8,541 nucleotides of DNA from Clostridia bacterium (GCA_021202495.1 JAJQCX010000114.1:1-8541), one strand, 5' to 3'; shown: positions 1 through 5,293, numbered from the stretch's first letter. Notes: generated by a model from the letters alone, not told the origin. Made by a program: numbers and translations.

Positions 1-57
1 TTCCTTCGAAATTTTCTTCGCTCAGCCTATTGACTTTTCACCATTGGACTTTCAGCA

Positions 58-2076
58 TCACAGTGTAGTTACCATAAGTCCCTTTTGAAATCTCAGCGTC
101 TGATAATCAAGTCTTGATATCATGGAAATATCAGTCCATGTCCAAGTCGCGTATTTTGAGTTAAAGTCAATGTCAAGGTCGGTGATGAATCGGTTTGTTT
201 CCCATTCCCAGCCTGTAACAACCGTAATTGTTCCCGTTCCTCCATAATAGTAGCTTCTTTCATCGTAGTTAATATTGAGATAATCCGCGTTTATGTCAAC
301 CAATGTGCCTTCAAGCAATATGTCCTCGCTCTTTATCTCGATTCCGTGATATGTTATTTCCTCGCCGTCTAATTCCCACAGCTGATCCGCTTCCATCGTT
401 ATCCGTCTGATTTCAGTGTTTTCAAAATATCCCGTTATTCTGCCGGAGCCAAGCTCAATCTTGTACCAGTCATCCTCGCCTGATGTGAACGAGCCTTTCG
501 CCTCAACTTCGCCCGATGTGGTCAGCTTAAAATTGTCGCTCTCGATACTGATGGAGTTTGACTCAAACGTGATAACGCCGGAGGACACACTGACGCTTGT
601 CGGATCCATTGCGAACATTGAACGTATCTCGTCGGATTTTGTATAAGCATTCAGCGTGTTTGTGACAGAAAGCTCGATTCCTTGTTCACTCAGCTGTATC
701 ATTGACTGAATTTGTTCAGTCGTGGAGTAGCTTTGAAGCGTCGTCGACAACGACAGCTCAATTCCTTGCTCGCTTAACTGTATCATTGACTGAATCTGCT
801 CTGTCGTAGAATAGCTTTCAAGCGTCTTGGTGAATGAAAGATTTACCGCGTTTTCCGTTTCCTCAATCAGTGATTTGACATCAACCGTTGTGGGATAATT
901 CTCACTGAGATTTTCATTTGTCACATACGTCTTATGAACTGAGAGACGTATCGCGGAATCAGTCAGGGCAATCAATGACTTCACCTGTGATGTCGTCGCG
1001 ATTGAAAGAGACAGCGACTTATTTCGTGACGACGTGACAGAGTTTGAAAGAGTGATTGACTTGTATCGCTCAAGCAGTGTGTCATATTCGGTTTCGGTAA
1101 CCGTCGCATCTGCTTCAATGCCGATTTTTGAAATATATACATGGACAGTGTCGCACAGCGATACTCTTTCCGCTTCGGCAATGTCCTCATATCCCGCAGT
1201 CTGCCACAGCTGAGCAAAGTCGATATCTATATCAATATCGGGCTCCGTATACGACGTTGATTCAAGATAGCTTTGCGCGTAGGAGCGCAGCGCGCTTTCG
1301 GTCGGCTGTTCCTCAAACTGCTCCGAGCAGTCCAAAACAACAATCTTTTCATACGGATAATCGCTCTCATCAAGCGTGACAACCTTTTCTGAAAGTTCTG
1401 AAACGCCTCCCGTTTCGCCGTCCTTCCAAAACGGATGTACGCCTGTGATGACATTCTTAATTGAGCGTTCCATGTTAAAATCCACAAGGTTTTTGCCGTA
1501 GACAATGCGGACACCGTTGTCACTTCCTCGGTTTTTCAAAAGCTTTACAGTGTACATATCCCATTCAAATTCCCCGCCGAAGGTATCAAACATACTGCCG
1601 TCAATGCCGCCGAGCGCGTTTCTGAATGAGGTAGGCTCCAAGATGCCGAAATATGAGGATGACGCGATATCCGTTTCAAACGAAAACGGACATTCTGACG
1701 CGGCGTTTTTAACCAATCCTTCAAAAGCGAGCGTGACTTGATTTTCCGTGCCGGACAGAATGCTCACCGGAGAAACGGTGATAAAATTCAGTTGATATGA
1801 AATATGCCGCGCCGCAATATCAAGCTTGCCGTTAAGCGGCGTTGTTATCTTGTAGATGCGGAAAGGCTGCGGCGATTTGCCCTCAGAGGGCTTTGCGAGA
1901 ATGATATTTCCTTCCGTCAATTCATCAGCGTGAATTCCGTCCGTGGGGTACTCCATTTTCAGCTCATAGCTGCCATTGCGTTTTTCTGTGACGATGCAGG
2001 AGATGCAGTCGGCAAGCTTACCGATGCCGTTTGTGGCAAACGTCGCTTCGGATATATCGTATAAACAGGGAATCAT
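58..2076 (-). CDS. Phage tail hub / tail-spike protein (Tal-like, Prophage_tail family)
   Basis: This 672-residue protein looks like the tail hub (Tal, 'minor structural protein') that closes the siphophage tail tip below Dit and often contacts the host. The N-terminal 350 or so residues fit the family: an opening IPCLYD, a basic/aromatic FRIYKI, ARHISYQL, and a late LCDTVHVY followed by VTETEYDTLLERYKS. Residues about 360-500 form degenerate helical repeats with QIQSMIQLSEQGIELS-type units, suggesting a coiled stalk. The C-terminal 170 residues are beta-rich and aromatic (YYYGGTGTITVVTGWEWE). I see no catalytic motif of a cell-wall hydrolase. I chose ATG at 2076, preceded by AAGGA ten bases upstream, because the family begins with this MIP-type sequence; reading further upstream adds residues unlike the family and runs into the divergent toxin-antitoxin promoter. 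The frame is intact, unlike its tail neighbours. It is the third tail gene of the minus-strand late operon. Confidence 0.88.
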   Translation of the reverse strand: MIPCLYDISEATFATNGIGKLADCISCIVTEKRNGSYELKMEYPTDGIHADELTEGNIILAKPSEGKSPQPFRIYKITTPLNGKLDIAARHISYQLNFITVSPVSILSGTENQVTLAFEGLVKNAASECPFSFETDIASSSYFGILEPTSFRNALGGIDGSMFDTFGGEFEWDMYTVKLLKNRGSDNGVRIVYGKNLVDFNMERSIKNVITGVHPFWKDGETGGVSELSEKVVTLDESDYPYEKIVVLDCSEQFEEQPTESALRSYAQSYLESTSYTEPDIDIDIDFAQLWQTAGYEDIAEAERVSLCDTVHVYISKIGIEADATVTETEYDTLLERYKSITLSNSVTSSRNKSLSLSIATTSQVKSLIALTDSAIRLSVHKTYVTNENLSENYPTTVDVKSLIEETENAVNLSFTKTLESYSTTEQIQSMIQLSEQGIELSLSTTLQSYSTTEQIQSMIQLSEQGIELSVTNTLNAYTKSDEIRSMFAMDPTSVSVSSGVITFESNSISIESDNFKLTTSGEVEAKGSFTSGEDDWYKIELGSGRITGYFENTEIRRITMEADQLWELDGEEITYHGIEIKSEDILLEGTLVDINADYLNINYDERSYYYGGTGTITVVTGWEWETNRFITDLDIDFNSKYATWTWTDISMISRLDYQTLRFQKGLMVTTL
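659..826 (-). repeat. Two 84-bp tandem repeats within the tail hub gene
   Basis: Two adjacent 84-bp (28-codon) units span residues about 418-473 of the tail hub protein. The best-matched parts are 672-742 and 756-826. Both encode SYSTTEQIQSMIQLSEQGIE followed by LS, yet the DNA differs at about a dozen positions, mostly silent. More diverged copies of the same unit lie on the N-terminal side (TSQVKSLIALTD, TVDVKSLIEETE) and a partial one follows (SDEIRSMF). They are likely a helical stalk that lengthens by duplication. Confidence 0.85.
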
Positions 2077-2113
2077 TTCAATCACATCCTTTCGGAAAAA
2101 ATCGCAAAATAGC

Positions 2114-2153
2114 TTGCATTTATGCGCACAATGTGATACAATACTTATATAAT
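2114..2153 (+). promoter_or_regulatory. Promoter and probable autoregulatory operator of the toxin-antitoxin operon
   Basis: A -35-like TTGCAT (2114-2119) lies 17 bp before TACAAT (2137-2142). A perfect TATAAT also occurs at 2148-2153 but lacks a good -35 at the usual distance. The AT-rich segment 2140-2156 carries an imperfect inverted repeat (AATACT / AATATT), the kind of site RelB/DinJ-type ribbon-helix-helix antitoxins bind to repress their own operon. It is followed by a strong Shine-Dalgarno AAGGAGG (2158-2164), nine bases before the antitoxin ATG. The promoter sits in the 97-bp gap between the divergent tail hub start and the antitoxin. The operator role is an inference. Confidence 0.6.
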
Positions 2154-2173
2154 ATTTAAGGAGGTATTTTATC

Positions 2174-2446
2174 ATGGCGATGGCTAATATAAATGTCAGA
2201 ACAGACGAAACAGTTAAGGTAATGTGTGAAAGTCTTTATGAAAACCTCGGTATGAATATGTCAACGGCTATCAATATATTTCTGCGTCAGTCGCTTCGGG
2301 TAAACGGTCTGCCGTTTGAGGTCAAGGCTGACGTTCCGAATGAAACAACGCTTGCCGCTTTTCGTGAAGGAGACGAAATACTTGCTGATACTTCCGTTAA
2401 GGGCTACACCAATATTAAGGATTTGAGAGCGGCACTTGAAGTATGA
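2174..2446 (+). CDS. dinJ: RelB/DinJ family antitoxin
   Basis: This 90-residue protein is the antitoxin of a type II toxin-antitoxin pair. It should bind and neutralise the downstream YafQ-type mRNA interferase and repress the operon. Residues about 4-45 read as a ribbon-helix-helix domain in the RelB/DinJ style: an N-terminal beta strand (ANINVRTDE), then helices ending in MSTAINIFLRQSLRVNGLPF, a hallmark of DinJ-like proteins. The C-terminal half (residues 50-90, acidic, ending YTNIKDLRAAL) is the toxin-wrapping segment. The length is typical. The start at 2174 has AAGGAGG nine bases upstream; an ATG two codons later is less well placed. Its stop overlaps the toxin start by four bases (ATGA), indicating translational coupling. 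It runs opposite to the tail genes and has its own promoter, as expected of a moron. Confidence 0.93.
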   Translation: MAMANINVRTDETVKVMCESLYENLGMNMSTAINIFLRQSLRVNGLPFEVKADVPNETTLAAFREGDEILADTSVKGYTNIKDLRAALEV

Positions 2447-2718
2447 GCTACGAAGTTAAATTTACGTCCCAATTCAAAAAAGACCTCAAGTTTGCAAAAA
2501 AGCAAAATAAAAACCTTGATGAGATGTTCGATGTCGTAGAAAAGCTTGCAAACGACATTCCTCTTGAAGAGAAATACCGCGACCACGCCTTGACCGGCAA
2601 CTATATATCTTATCGCGAATGTCATATTGAGCCTGACTGGTTGTTGGTTTACAAAAAAGATTCCGGAGTTTTAGTTTTGCTTCTTTATCGGCTTGGCAGT
2701 CACTCAGACCTTTTCTGA
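2443..2718 (+). CDS. yafQ: YafQ family toxin (RelE-superfamily mRNA interferase)
   Basis: This 91-residue protein belongs to the YafQ branch of the RelE superfamily, ribosome-dependent endoribonucleases that cut mRNA in the A site and stop translation. The residues known to matter in E. coli YafQ have counterparts here: His48 (in YRDHALTGNY), His61 and Asp65 (in ECHIEPDWLLVY) and His87 (in the C-terminal GSHSDLF). The alternating basic N-terminal region (SQFKKDLKFAKKQNKN) matches the family's first helix. No key residue appears missing, so it is probably active. It overlaps the antitoxin stop by four bases and is followed within a few bases by an intrinsic terminator. In a prophage it would stabilise the element or act in phage exclusion; which one cannot be told from the sequence. 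Confidence 0.93.
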   Translation: MSYEVKFTSQFKKDLKFAKKQNKNLDEMFDVVEKLANDIPLEEKYRDHALTGNYISYRECHIEPDWLLVYKKDSGVLVLLLYRLGSHSDLF

Positions 2719-2720
2719 TC

Positions 2721-2750
2721 AATCCCTCGGATTATTCCAGGGGATTTTTT
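2721..2750 (+). terminator. Intrinsic terminator of the toxin-antitoxin operon
   Basis: Two bases after the toxin stop, 2721-2730 (AATCCCTCGG) pairs with 2737-2746 (CCAGGGGATT) with one wobble and one mismatch around a six-base loop. T2745-T2750 forms the U tract. It ends the cassette and faces the convergent dit gene. The T tract overlaps the complement of a TAA (2749-2751) that would be the stop of an undamaged dit reading frame. Confidence 0.75.
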
Positions 2751-2799
2751 ATAATGTCCACCATCTAGGCGTTATTTCCACAGAGGTAATTCCTCCGAA
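2749..2799 (-). other. Displaced 3' end of dit (conserved C-terminus in another frame)
   Basis: Downstream of and overlapping the dit stop, a different minus-strand frame reads FGGITSVEITPRWWTL followed by TAA at 2751-2749. As I recall the family, Sipho_tail/Dit proteins commonly end in a GGI..V.I.PRWWTL-like sequence. The annotated dit frame instead runs out as SEELPLWK and stops at 2772. The DNA for the proper C-terminus is therefore still present but out of frame, and the usual segment before it seems short. A small deletion or indel near 2790-2805 would explain both. Confidence 0.7.
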
Positions 2800-3443
2800 T
2801 AAATAGATGTATTGCAGAACGTTCCGTCCGAAAGATATGCGTTCTGAGTTTCGCAGTTTAAAATAACCGCTTCGCCGCTGAAGCTGTATATCTTAACGGA
2901 ATAGTCTCCTATGCTCAGAACGCCTTCGCCCGCGCCCTGCACGGAAATAAGAGGCTGTGAGTAAAAGTCAAACGGATTTCGCAACACTTCGCCCGACGCA
3001 GTGAGTGAAATCGGCTTCTGCCCTTCAACAGACCATCGTTGCGGCTTGCAGTTAAAGACCATCTCCATTTCAGCGGTTTTTTGTCTCGACACATCAAACT
3101 CAACGGCAGATGTACACATTCCCATGCGAAAGAAATCGGGAGCGTAGGTGTCCTGCAGCTTGCAGTACCCTGTCGGCGAGAGCAGCCAGCTTTTCACAGC
3201 CGCCGTTTTTCTCGGCAGACCGTTAAAGAAGAATGCTTCATACTTTATATCCACGTTTTGAAAACGCCGCATTCCCGATTTGGCGTTATTCTGTATCAAA
3301 TCGCCGTTAAGCCCAGGAATGCTTGTCGCCTCCACATCCGGCGAGGGAGAGTTATATATCCCCGGAGCCGATAAGTATAAAAGAAAGTCCTTTGAAGATT
3401 TCCCGTTAAACGTGAGATACTGCCGCTTGAAGCGTCCCCGCAT
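2772..3443 (-). CDS. Distal tail protein Dit (Sipho_tail family), apparently frame-damaged
   Basis: The 223 residues match the distal tail protein that links the tail tube to the hub in siphophages of Gram-positive hosts. Family features are visible: YLTFNGKSSKDF near the start, VEATSIPGLNGDLIQNN at about residues 37-53, NVDIKYEAFFFNGLPRK, the GYCKLQDTYAPDFFRMG motif, and FNCKPQRW leading to the C-terminal galectin-like part. Both ends look abnormal. The only in-frame ATG (3443) lacks a nearby Shine-Dalgarno, while a perfect Shine-Dalgarno/ATG pair at 3475-3461 is out of frame by one base. The C-terminus stops as LPLWK while a typical PRWWTL ending lies in another frame to 2749. The intact gene probably spanned 2749-3463. 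It sits between the tape measure and hub genes, as expected, but behind a cargo cassette and its terminator. A pseudogene is as likely as a working gene. Confidence 0.82.
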   Translation of the reverse strand: MRGRFKRQYLTFNGKSSKDFLLYLSAPGIYNSPSPDVEATSIPGLNGDLIQNNAKSGMRRFQNVDIKYEAFFFNGLPRKTAAVKSWLLSPTGYCKLQDTYAPDFFRMGMCTSAVEFDVSRQKTAEMEMVFNCKPQRWSVEGQKPISLTASGEVLRNPFDFYSQPLISVQGAGEGVLSIGDYSVKIYSFSGEAVILNCETQNAYLSDGTFCNTSIYSEELPLWK

Positions 3444-3460
3444 ATCAAATGTGATATAGG

Positions 3461-3475
3461 CATAAGCACCCTCCT
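3461..3475 (-). promoter_or_regulatory. Orphaned ribosome binding site and ATG of dit
   Basis: AGGAGG (3475-3470), six spacer bases and ATG (3463-3461) form an ideal initiation site just upstream of dit. Reading from this ATG gives MPISHLICGDASS and then non-family sequence. The dit frame, 20 bases on, differs by one base. If one base were restored just after this ATG, the product would begin M-x-YITFDMRGRFKRQYLTF and continue into Dit. I infer a one-base loss here. Confidence 0.6.
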
Positions 3476-3492
3476 TTTAAATTTTAGACATG

Positions 3493-3525
3493 AAAAAAGC
3501 ATCTCGCTTTTTGAGATGCTTTTTC
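3493..3525 (-). terminator. Intrinsic terminator of the AlbA_2 gene (bidirectional in form)
   Basis: A perfect 12-bp stem pairs 3494-3505 (AAAAAGCATCTC) with 3513-3524 (GAGATGCTTTTT) around a seven-base loop. Read on the minus strand, it follows the AlbA_2 stop by about 17 bases and ends in six Ts (3498-3493), a classic Rho-independent terminator. It has Ts on the other strand too. The dit ribosome site begins only 18 bases beyond it, so late transcription from the tape measure must read through or be antiterminated to express dit and tal. Confidence 0.85.
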
Positions 3526-3541
3526 TTTCTGCTTAAAAGAT

Positions 3542-5029
3542 TTATGATTTCACATATTTCTGCTTACTACTTGTTGGTTTATCCGGTATTGTCATTTTTA
3601 TCTTTCCATCATGCAATAACGGTATAAGATAATCGTCCTTAAAATGCGTTCGACTAGATATTCCCACGAACTCCTGCATTTCTTTTCTGGAGCGAGCGAC
3701 TGAACAAAACTCTACAAGAGAATCCATCAAGACGGATTTGCCATCAGTCTCTTTACCCTTAGCAATTTCGTCTTGACCCCTGACTTGACCCCGACTCGAC
3801 CCCGACTTGACACCGACTTGACCCCTGTTTGCTTGTAACGTCTGATTCTCTACCCATTTATGATTTTTCAGCGTTGCAAATACCATGAACTCGACAGTCC
3901 TGTATTCCGGTTCCGGGAGTTCCGCTTCGCTCATCTCACGATACATTCGGTCAACACCTTCGCCGAATTCTTTGACATATTCATATTCGTGCAGAAACTC
4001 AAATATTTTAGGGTTGCGGGAAAAATGAATCTCGCGGATATTATTTGTACGAACAATTCCCGGGAGCATACCCGGACTTTCTACCGTGAAATGATCGTCG
4101 AACATCTTTATCTGAATATCTGTCCCCATTATACTGTAGTCACGGTGTCCGATGGCGTTGATGATTAACTCGGTCCAACAGAATTCCGGCAGTTCCGGTA
4201 TCGTAACAAACCGACCGTTATTGCCCAAGAAAGAATGCTCACTAATCTGTGTTTTCACGAACTCCGTAGATTTCTGTGCCATATCAAGGATTTTGCCTTC
4301 AAAGATAACGTCCTTGATTACGTTCATTTCAGTGCCGACCTTTGCCTCTGTTCCTTCATAACGGATGAAGCGAATTCTTGCCCTTGGAAAAAAACGCTGC
4401 GGATTCTTTCCGAAAAGCAGAATTGCAGCTGCACTGATTTCATATTGAGTATCCCGCTTGACAATAAAGTTTTTATTACTGCTAAGATACTCTAACGGAG
4501 ATTTTCCGTACCCAATTTTTCTAGTGTAACTTTGCACAAAATCCAAGTCTATGTCATCAGCAGAAGCGTTTCGTACAGGTGTATCTTCAAAGAAGGCTGC
4601 ACCCTTTGCGTACATCAAACGTGTGCGCTGTTCAAAATTCATCTTCTTAGACTTATCACCGATTCGATAATAAACCTCATCTGCTTGGTTTGCATGGAGC
4701 TGATTGCTTTGCATAACGTGCATAATCAAGATATGATTTGGCTTACCGCCAACATCGGTACAATCTAAAATTTCTGTATCAACGCTGACTGTCGGGACAC
4801 AGTAGTCAAAAGGGACACGCAAAAGCTCATTGACTTTTGCGTCGTAGTCGTCAATACCCGTAATATCTCCTTTATCTTCAATTCCAATAGCAATATCGCC
4901 ACCGTCCGCATTGGCAAAAGCGACAACAGTCATCGCCAGCGATTTTGCATCAATCCTGACACTTTTTCTGTCAAAAGTCTGTAATTCCGTTGTGAACCGC
5001 ATGGTCTCGATATCTTTTATATGTTTCAT
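3542..5029 (-). CDS. AlbA_2 (Schlafen-like) / GHKL-ATPase / winged-helix protein (COG2865-like)
   Basis: This 495-residue protein has the three-part build of COG2865-type proteins. Residues about 8-130 form the AlbA_2 (Schlafen AlbA_2, once 'divergent AAA-4') nucleic-acid-binding domain, with FANADGGDIAIGIED (38-52) and VYYRIGDKSKKMN (119-131). Residues about 200-385 hold a GHKL-type ATPase module: the N-box-like ELIINAIGHRDYSI (287-300), VESPGMLPG (317-324 region) and EFGEGVDRMYREM (354-366). A low-complexity linker (about 400-425) encoded by 11-bp repeats leads to a C-terminal winged-helix segment (about 432-495) ending SSKQKYVKS. Start: AAGGAGGG (5043-5036) fits ATG 5029 with seven bases spacing; ATG 5050 lies upstream of that site and ATG 5035 touches it. 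The gene follows a small ORF under one promoter and ends at its own terminator. Such proteins are usually called transcriptional regulators; some AlbA_2 proteins act in defence. Its target is unknown, and cargo or superinfection immunity is an inference. Confidence 0.88.
   Translation of the reverse strand: MKHIKDIETMRFTTELQTFDRKSVRIDAKSLAMTVVAFANADGGDIAIGIEDKGDITGIDDYDAKVNELLRVPFDYCVPTVSVDTEILDCTDVGGKPNHILIMHVMQSNQLHANQADEVYYRIGDKSKKMNFEQRTRLMYAKGAAFFEDTPVRNASADDIDLDFVQSYTRKIGYGKSPLEYLSSNKNFIVKRDTQYEISAAAILLFGKNPQRFFPRARIRFIRYEGTEAKVGTEMNVIKDVIFEGKILDMAQKSTEFVKTQISEHSFLGNNGRFVTIPELPEFCWTELIINAIGHRDYSIMGTDIQIKMFDDHFTVESPGMLPGIVRTNNIREIHFSRNPKIFEFLHEYEYVKEFGEGVDRMYREMSEAELPEPEYRTVEFMVFATLKNHKWVENQTLQANRGQVGVKSGSSRGQVRGQDEIAKGKETDGKSVLMDSLVEFCSVARSRKEMQEFVGISSRTHFKDDYLIPLLHDGKIKMTIPDKPTSSKQKYVKS
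3773..3827 (-). repeat. 11-bp tandem repeat (non-triplet) inside the AlbA_2 gene
   Basis: About five head-to-tail copies of TTGACCCCGAC (plus-strand sense) lie at 3773-3784 (12 bp), 3785-3795, 3796-3806 (TC for TT), 3807-3817 (one change) and 3818-3827 (partial). They encode the linker GQVGVKSGSSRGQVRGQ. Because 11 is not a multiple of three, successive units are read in different frames. Gain or loss of one unit would shift the frame of everything downstream, and both other frames stop quickly (TAA at 3761-3759, TGA at 3729-3727), removing the winged-helix domain. Confidence 0.85.
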
Positions 5030-5035
5030 AAACAT

Positions 5036-5043
5036 CCCTCCTT
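5036..5043 (-). promoter_or_regulatory. Ribosome binding site setting the AlbA_2 start
   Basis: AAGGAGGG lies seven bases before ATG 5029 (measured from AGGAGG). Two other in-frame ATGs at 5050 and 5035 lie before or against this site, so they are unlikely starts. Confidence 0.75.
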
Positions 5044-5064
5044 GTTTCATTATGTCATAAGAAT

Positions 5065-5229
5065 TTAATATTTATGTTCAACCCCTCTATGCTTAGCCAA
5101 ATCGTTGCTGTTTTTTCCTCTAAAGATTTGCTCAAGGGCTTTTTCAGAGGGGAGGGATTCTCCCCTCTGCGCCTGTACAAGTCCTTTTTCCATCATAGCA
5201 TAAAACTCAGCCTGTTGCACTTTTAACAC
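5065..5229 (-). CDS. Small ORF of about 54 residues upstream of the AlbA_2 gene, unknown function
   Basis: An open frame begins with GTG at 5229 (or GTG at 5220, or internal ATGs at 5196/5193) and ends at TAA 5067-5065. From the 5220 start it reads MQQAEFYAMMEKGLVQAQRG, then a helical, charged segment (SLPSEKALEQIFRGK) and a basic tail ending KHRGVEHKY. The composition looks like real protein: amphipathic helix, no stop-prone drift. I do not recognise a family. By eye the stretch EFYAMMEKGLVQAQRGESLP recalls the C-terminal, toxin-binding tail of Phd/RelB-type antitoxins, so it could be a short antitoxin-like partner or the remnant of one. It starts about 10-20 bases after the predicted transcription start and ends 36 bases before the AlbA_2 ATG, so the two are surely co-transcribed if both are real. 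Ribosome sites are weak (GAGAAAG ahead of GTG 5229), and the start is uncertain. Confidence 0.5.
   Translation of the reverse strand: MLKVQQAEFYAMMEKGLVQAQRGESLPSEKALEQIFRGKNSNDLAKHRGVEHKY
5145..5169. repeat. 10-bp perfect inverted repeat inside the small ORF
   Basis: CAGAGGGGAG (5145-5154) and CTCCCCTCTG (5160-5169) are perfect complements separated by five bases. The stem is GC-rich and would fold strongly in mRNA. No T tract follows on either strand in the correct position (minus-strand A5 follows instead), so it is not an intrinsic terminator. A structural or regulatory role in the leader mRNA of the AlbA_2 gene is possible. Confidence 0.7.
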
Positions 5230-5232
5230 CGC

Positions 5233-5275
5233 ACTTTCTCGCTCTGATTATACCGTTTTAGAGCGAGAAAGTAAA
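5233..5275 (-). promoter_or_regulatory. Promoter of the AlbA_2 cassette embedded in a 13-bp inverted repeat (probable operator)
   Basis: On the minus strand, -35 TTTACT (5275-5270), 17 bp, then a perfect -10 TATAAT (5252-5247) predict transcription starting near 5240. The same stretch holds a perfect inverted repeat: 5233-5245 (ACTTTCTCGCTCT) and 5260-5272 (AGAGCGAGAAAGT), 14 bp apart. One arm covers the -35 edge and spacer; the other covers the start site; the -10 lies in between. A dimeric repressor bound here would block the promoter. It begins 19 bases after the tape measure stop, marking the cassette's upstream boundary. The regulator is unknown; the winged-helix protein or small ORF it drives are candidates. 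Confidence 0.78.
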
Positions 5276-5293
5276 CAGATTTATAAAATATTT

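Noticed and set aside
1..57. A possible next gene after the tail hub on the minus strand
   Set aside because: The short ATG-started frames stop within a few codons, and the remaining bases to the window edge are too few to call a gene.
2077..2175. An upstream extension of the tail hub reading frame to an ATG at 2175
   Set aside because: The added residues are unlike the family, have no ribosome site, and overlap the divergent toxin-antitoxin promoter and start. The MIPCLYD start at 2076 fits the family.
2486..2722. Minus-strand open frame opposite the toxin gene
   Set aside because: It is a shadow of the clearly recognisable YafQ-type toxin, with no ribosome site of its own.
3296..3502. A 68-codon minus-strand frame starting upstream of dit
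   Set aside because: It only captures the orphaned dit start signals and then reads dit in the wrong frame. The product has no family features after the first few codons.
5145..5169. The GC-rich hairpin as an intrinsic terminator
   Set aside because: On the minus strand it is followed by As, not Ts, and the plus strand has no U tract after it.
5233..5272. The 13-bp inverted repeat as a terminator for the tape measure gene
   Set aside because: There is no T tract after the stem on the minus strand, and the loop contains a perfect TATAAT with correct -35 spacing, so promoter/operator fits better.
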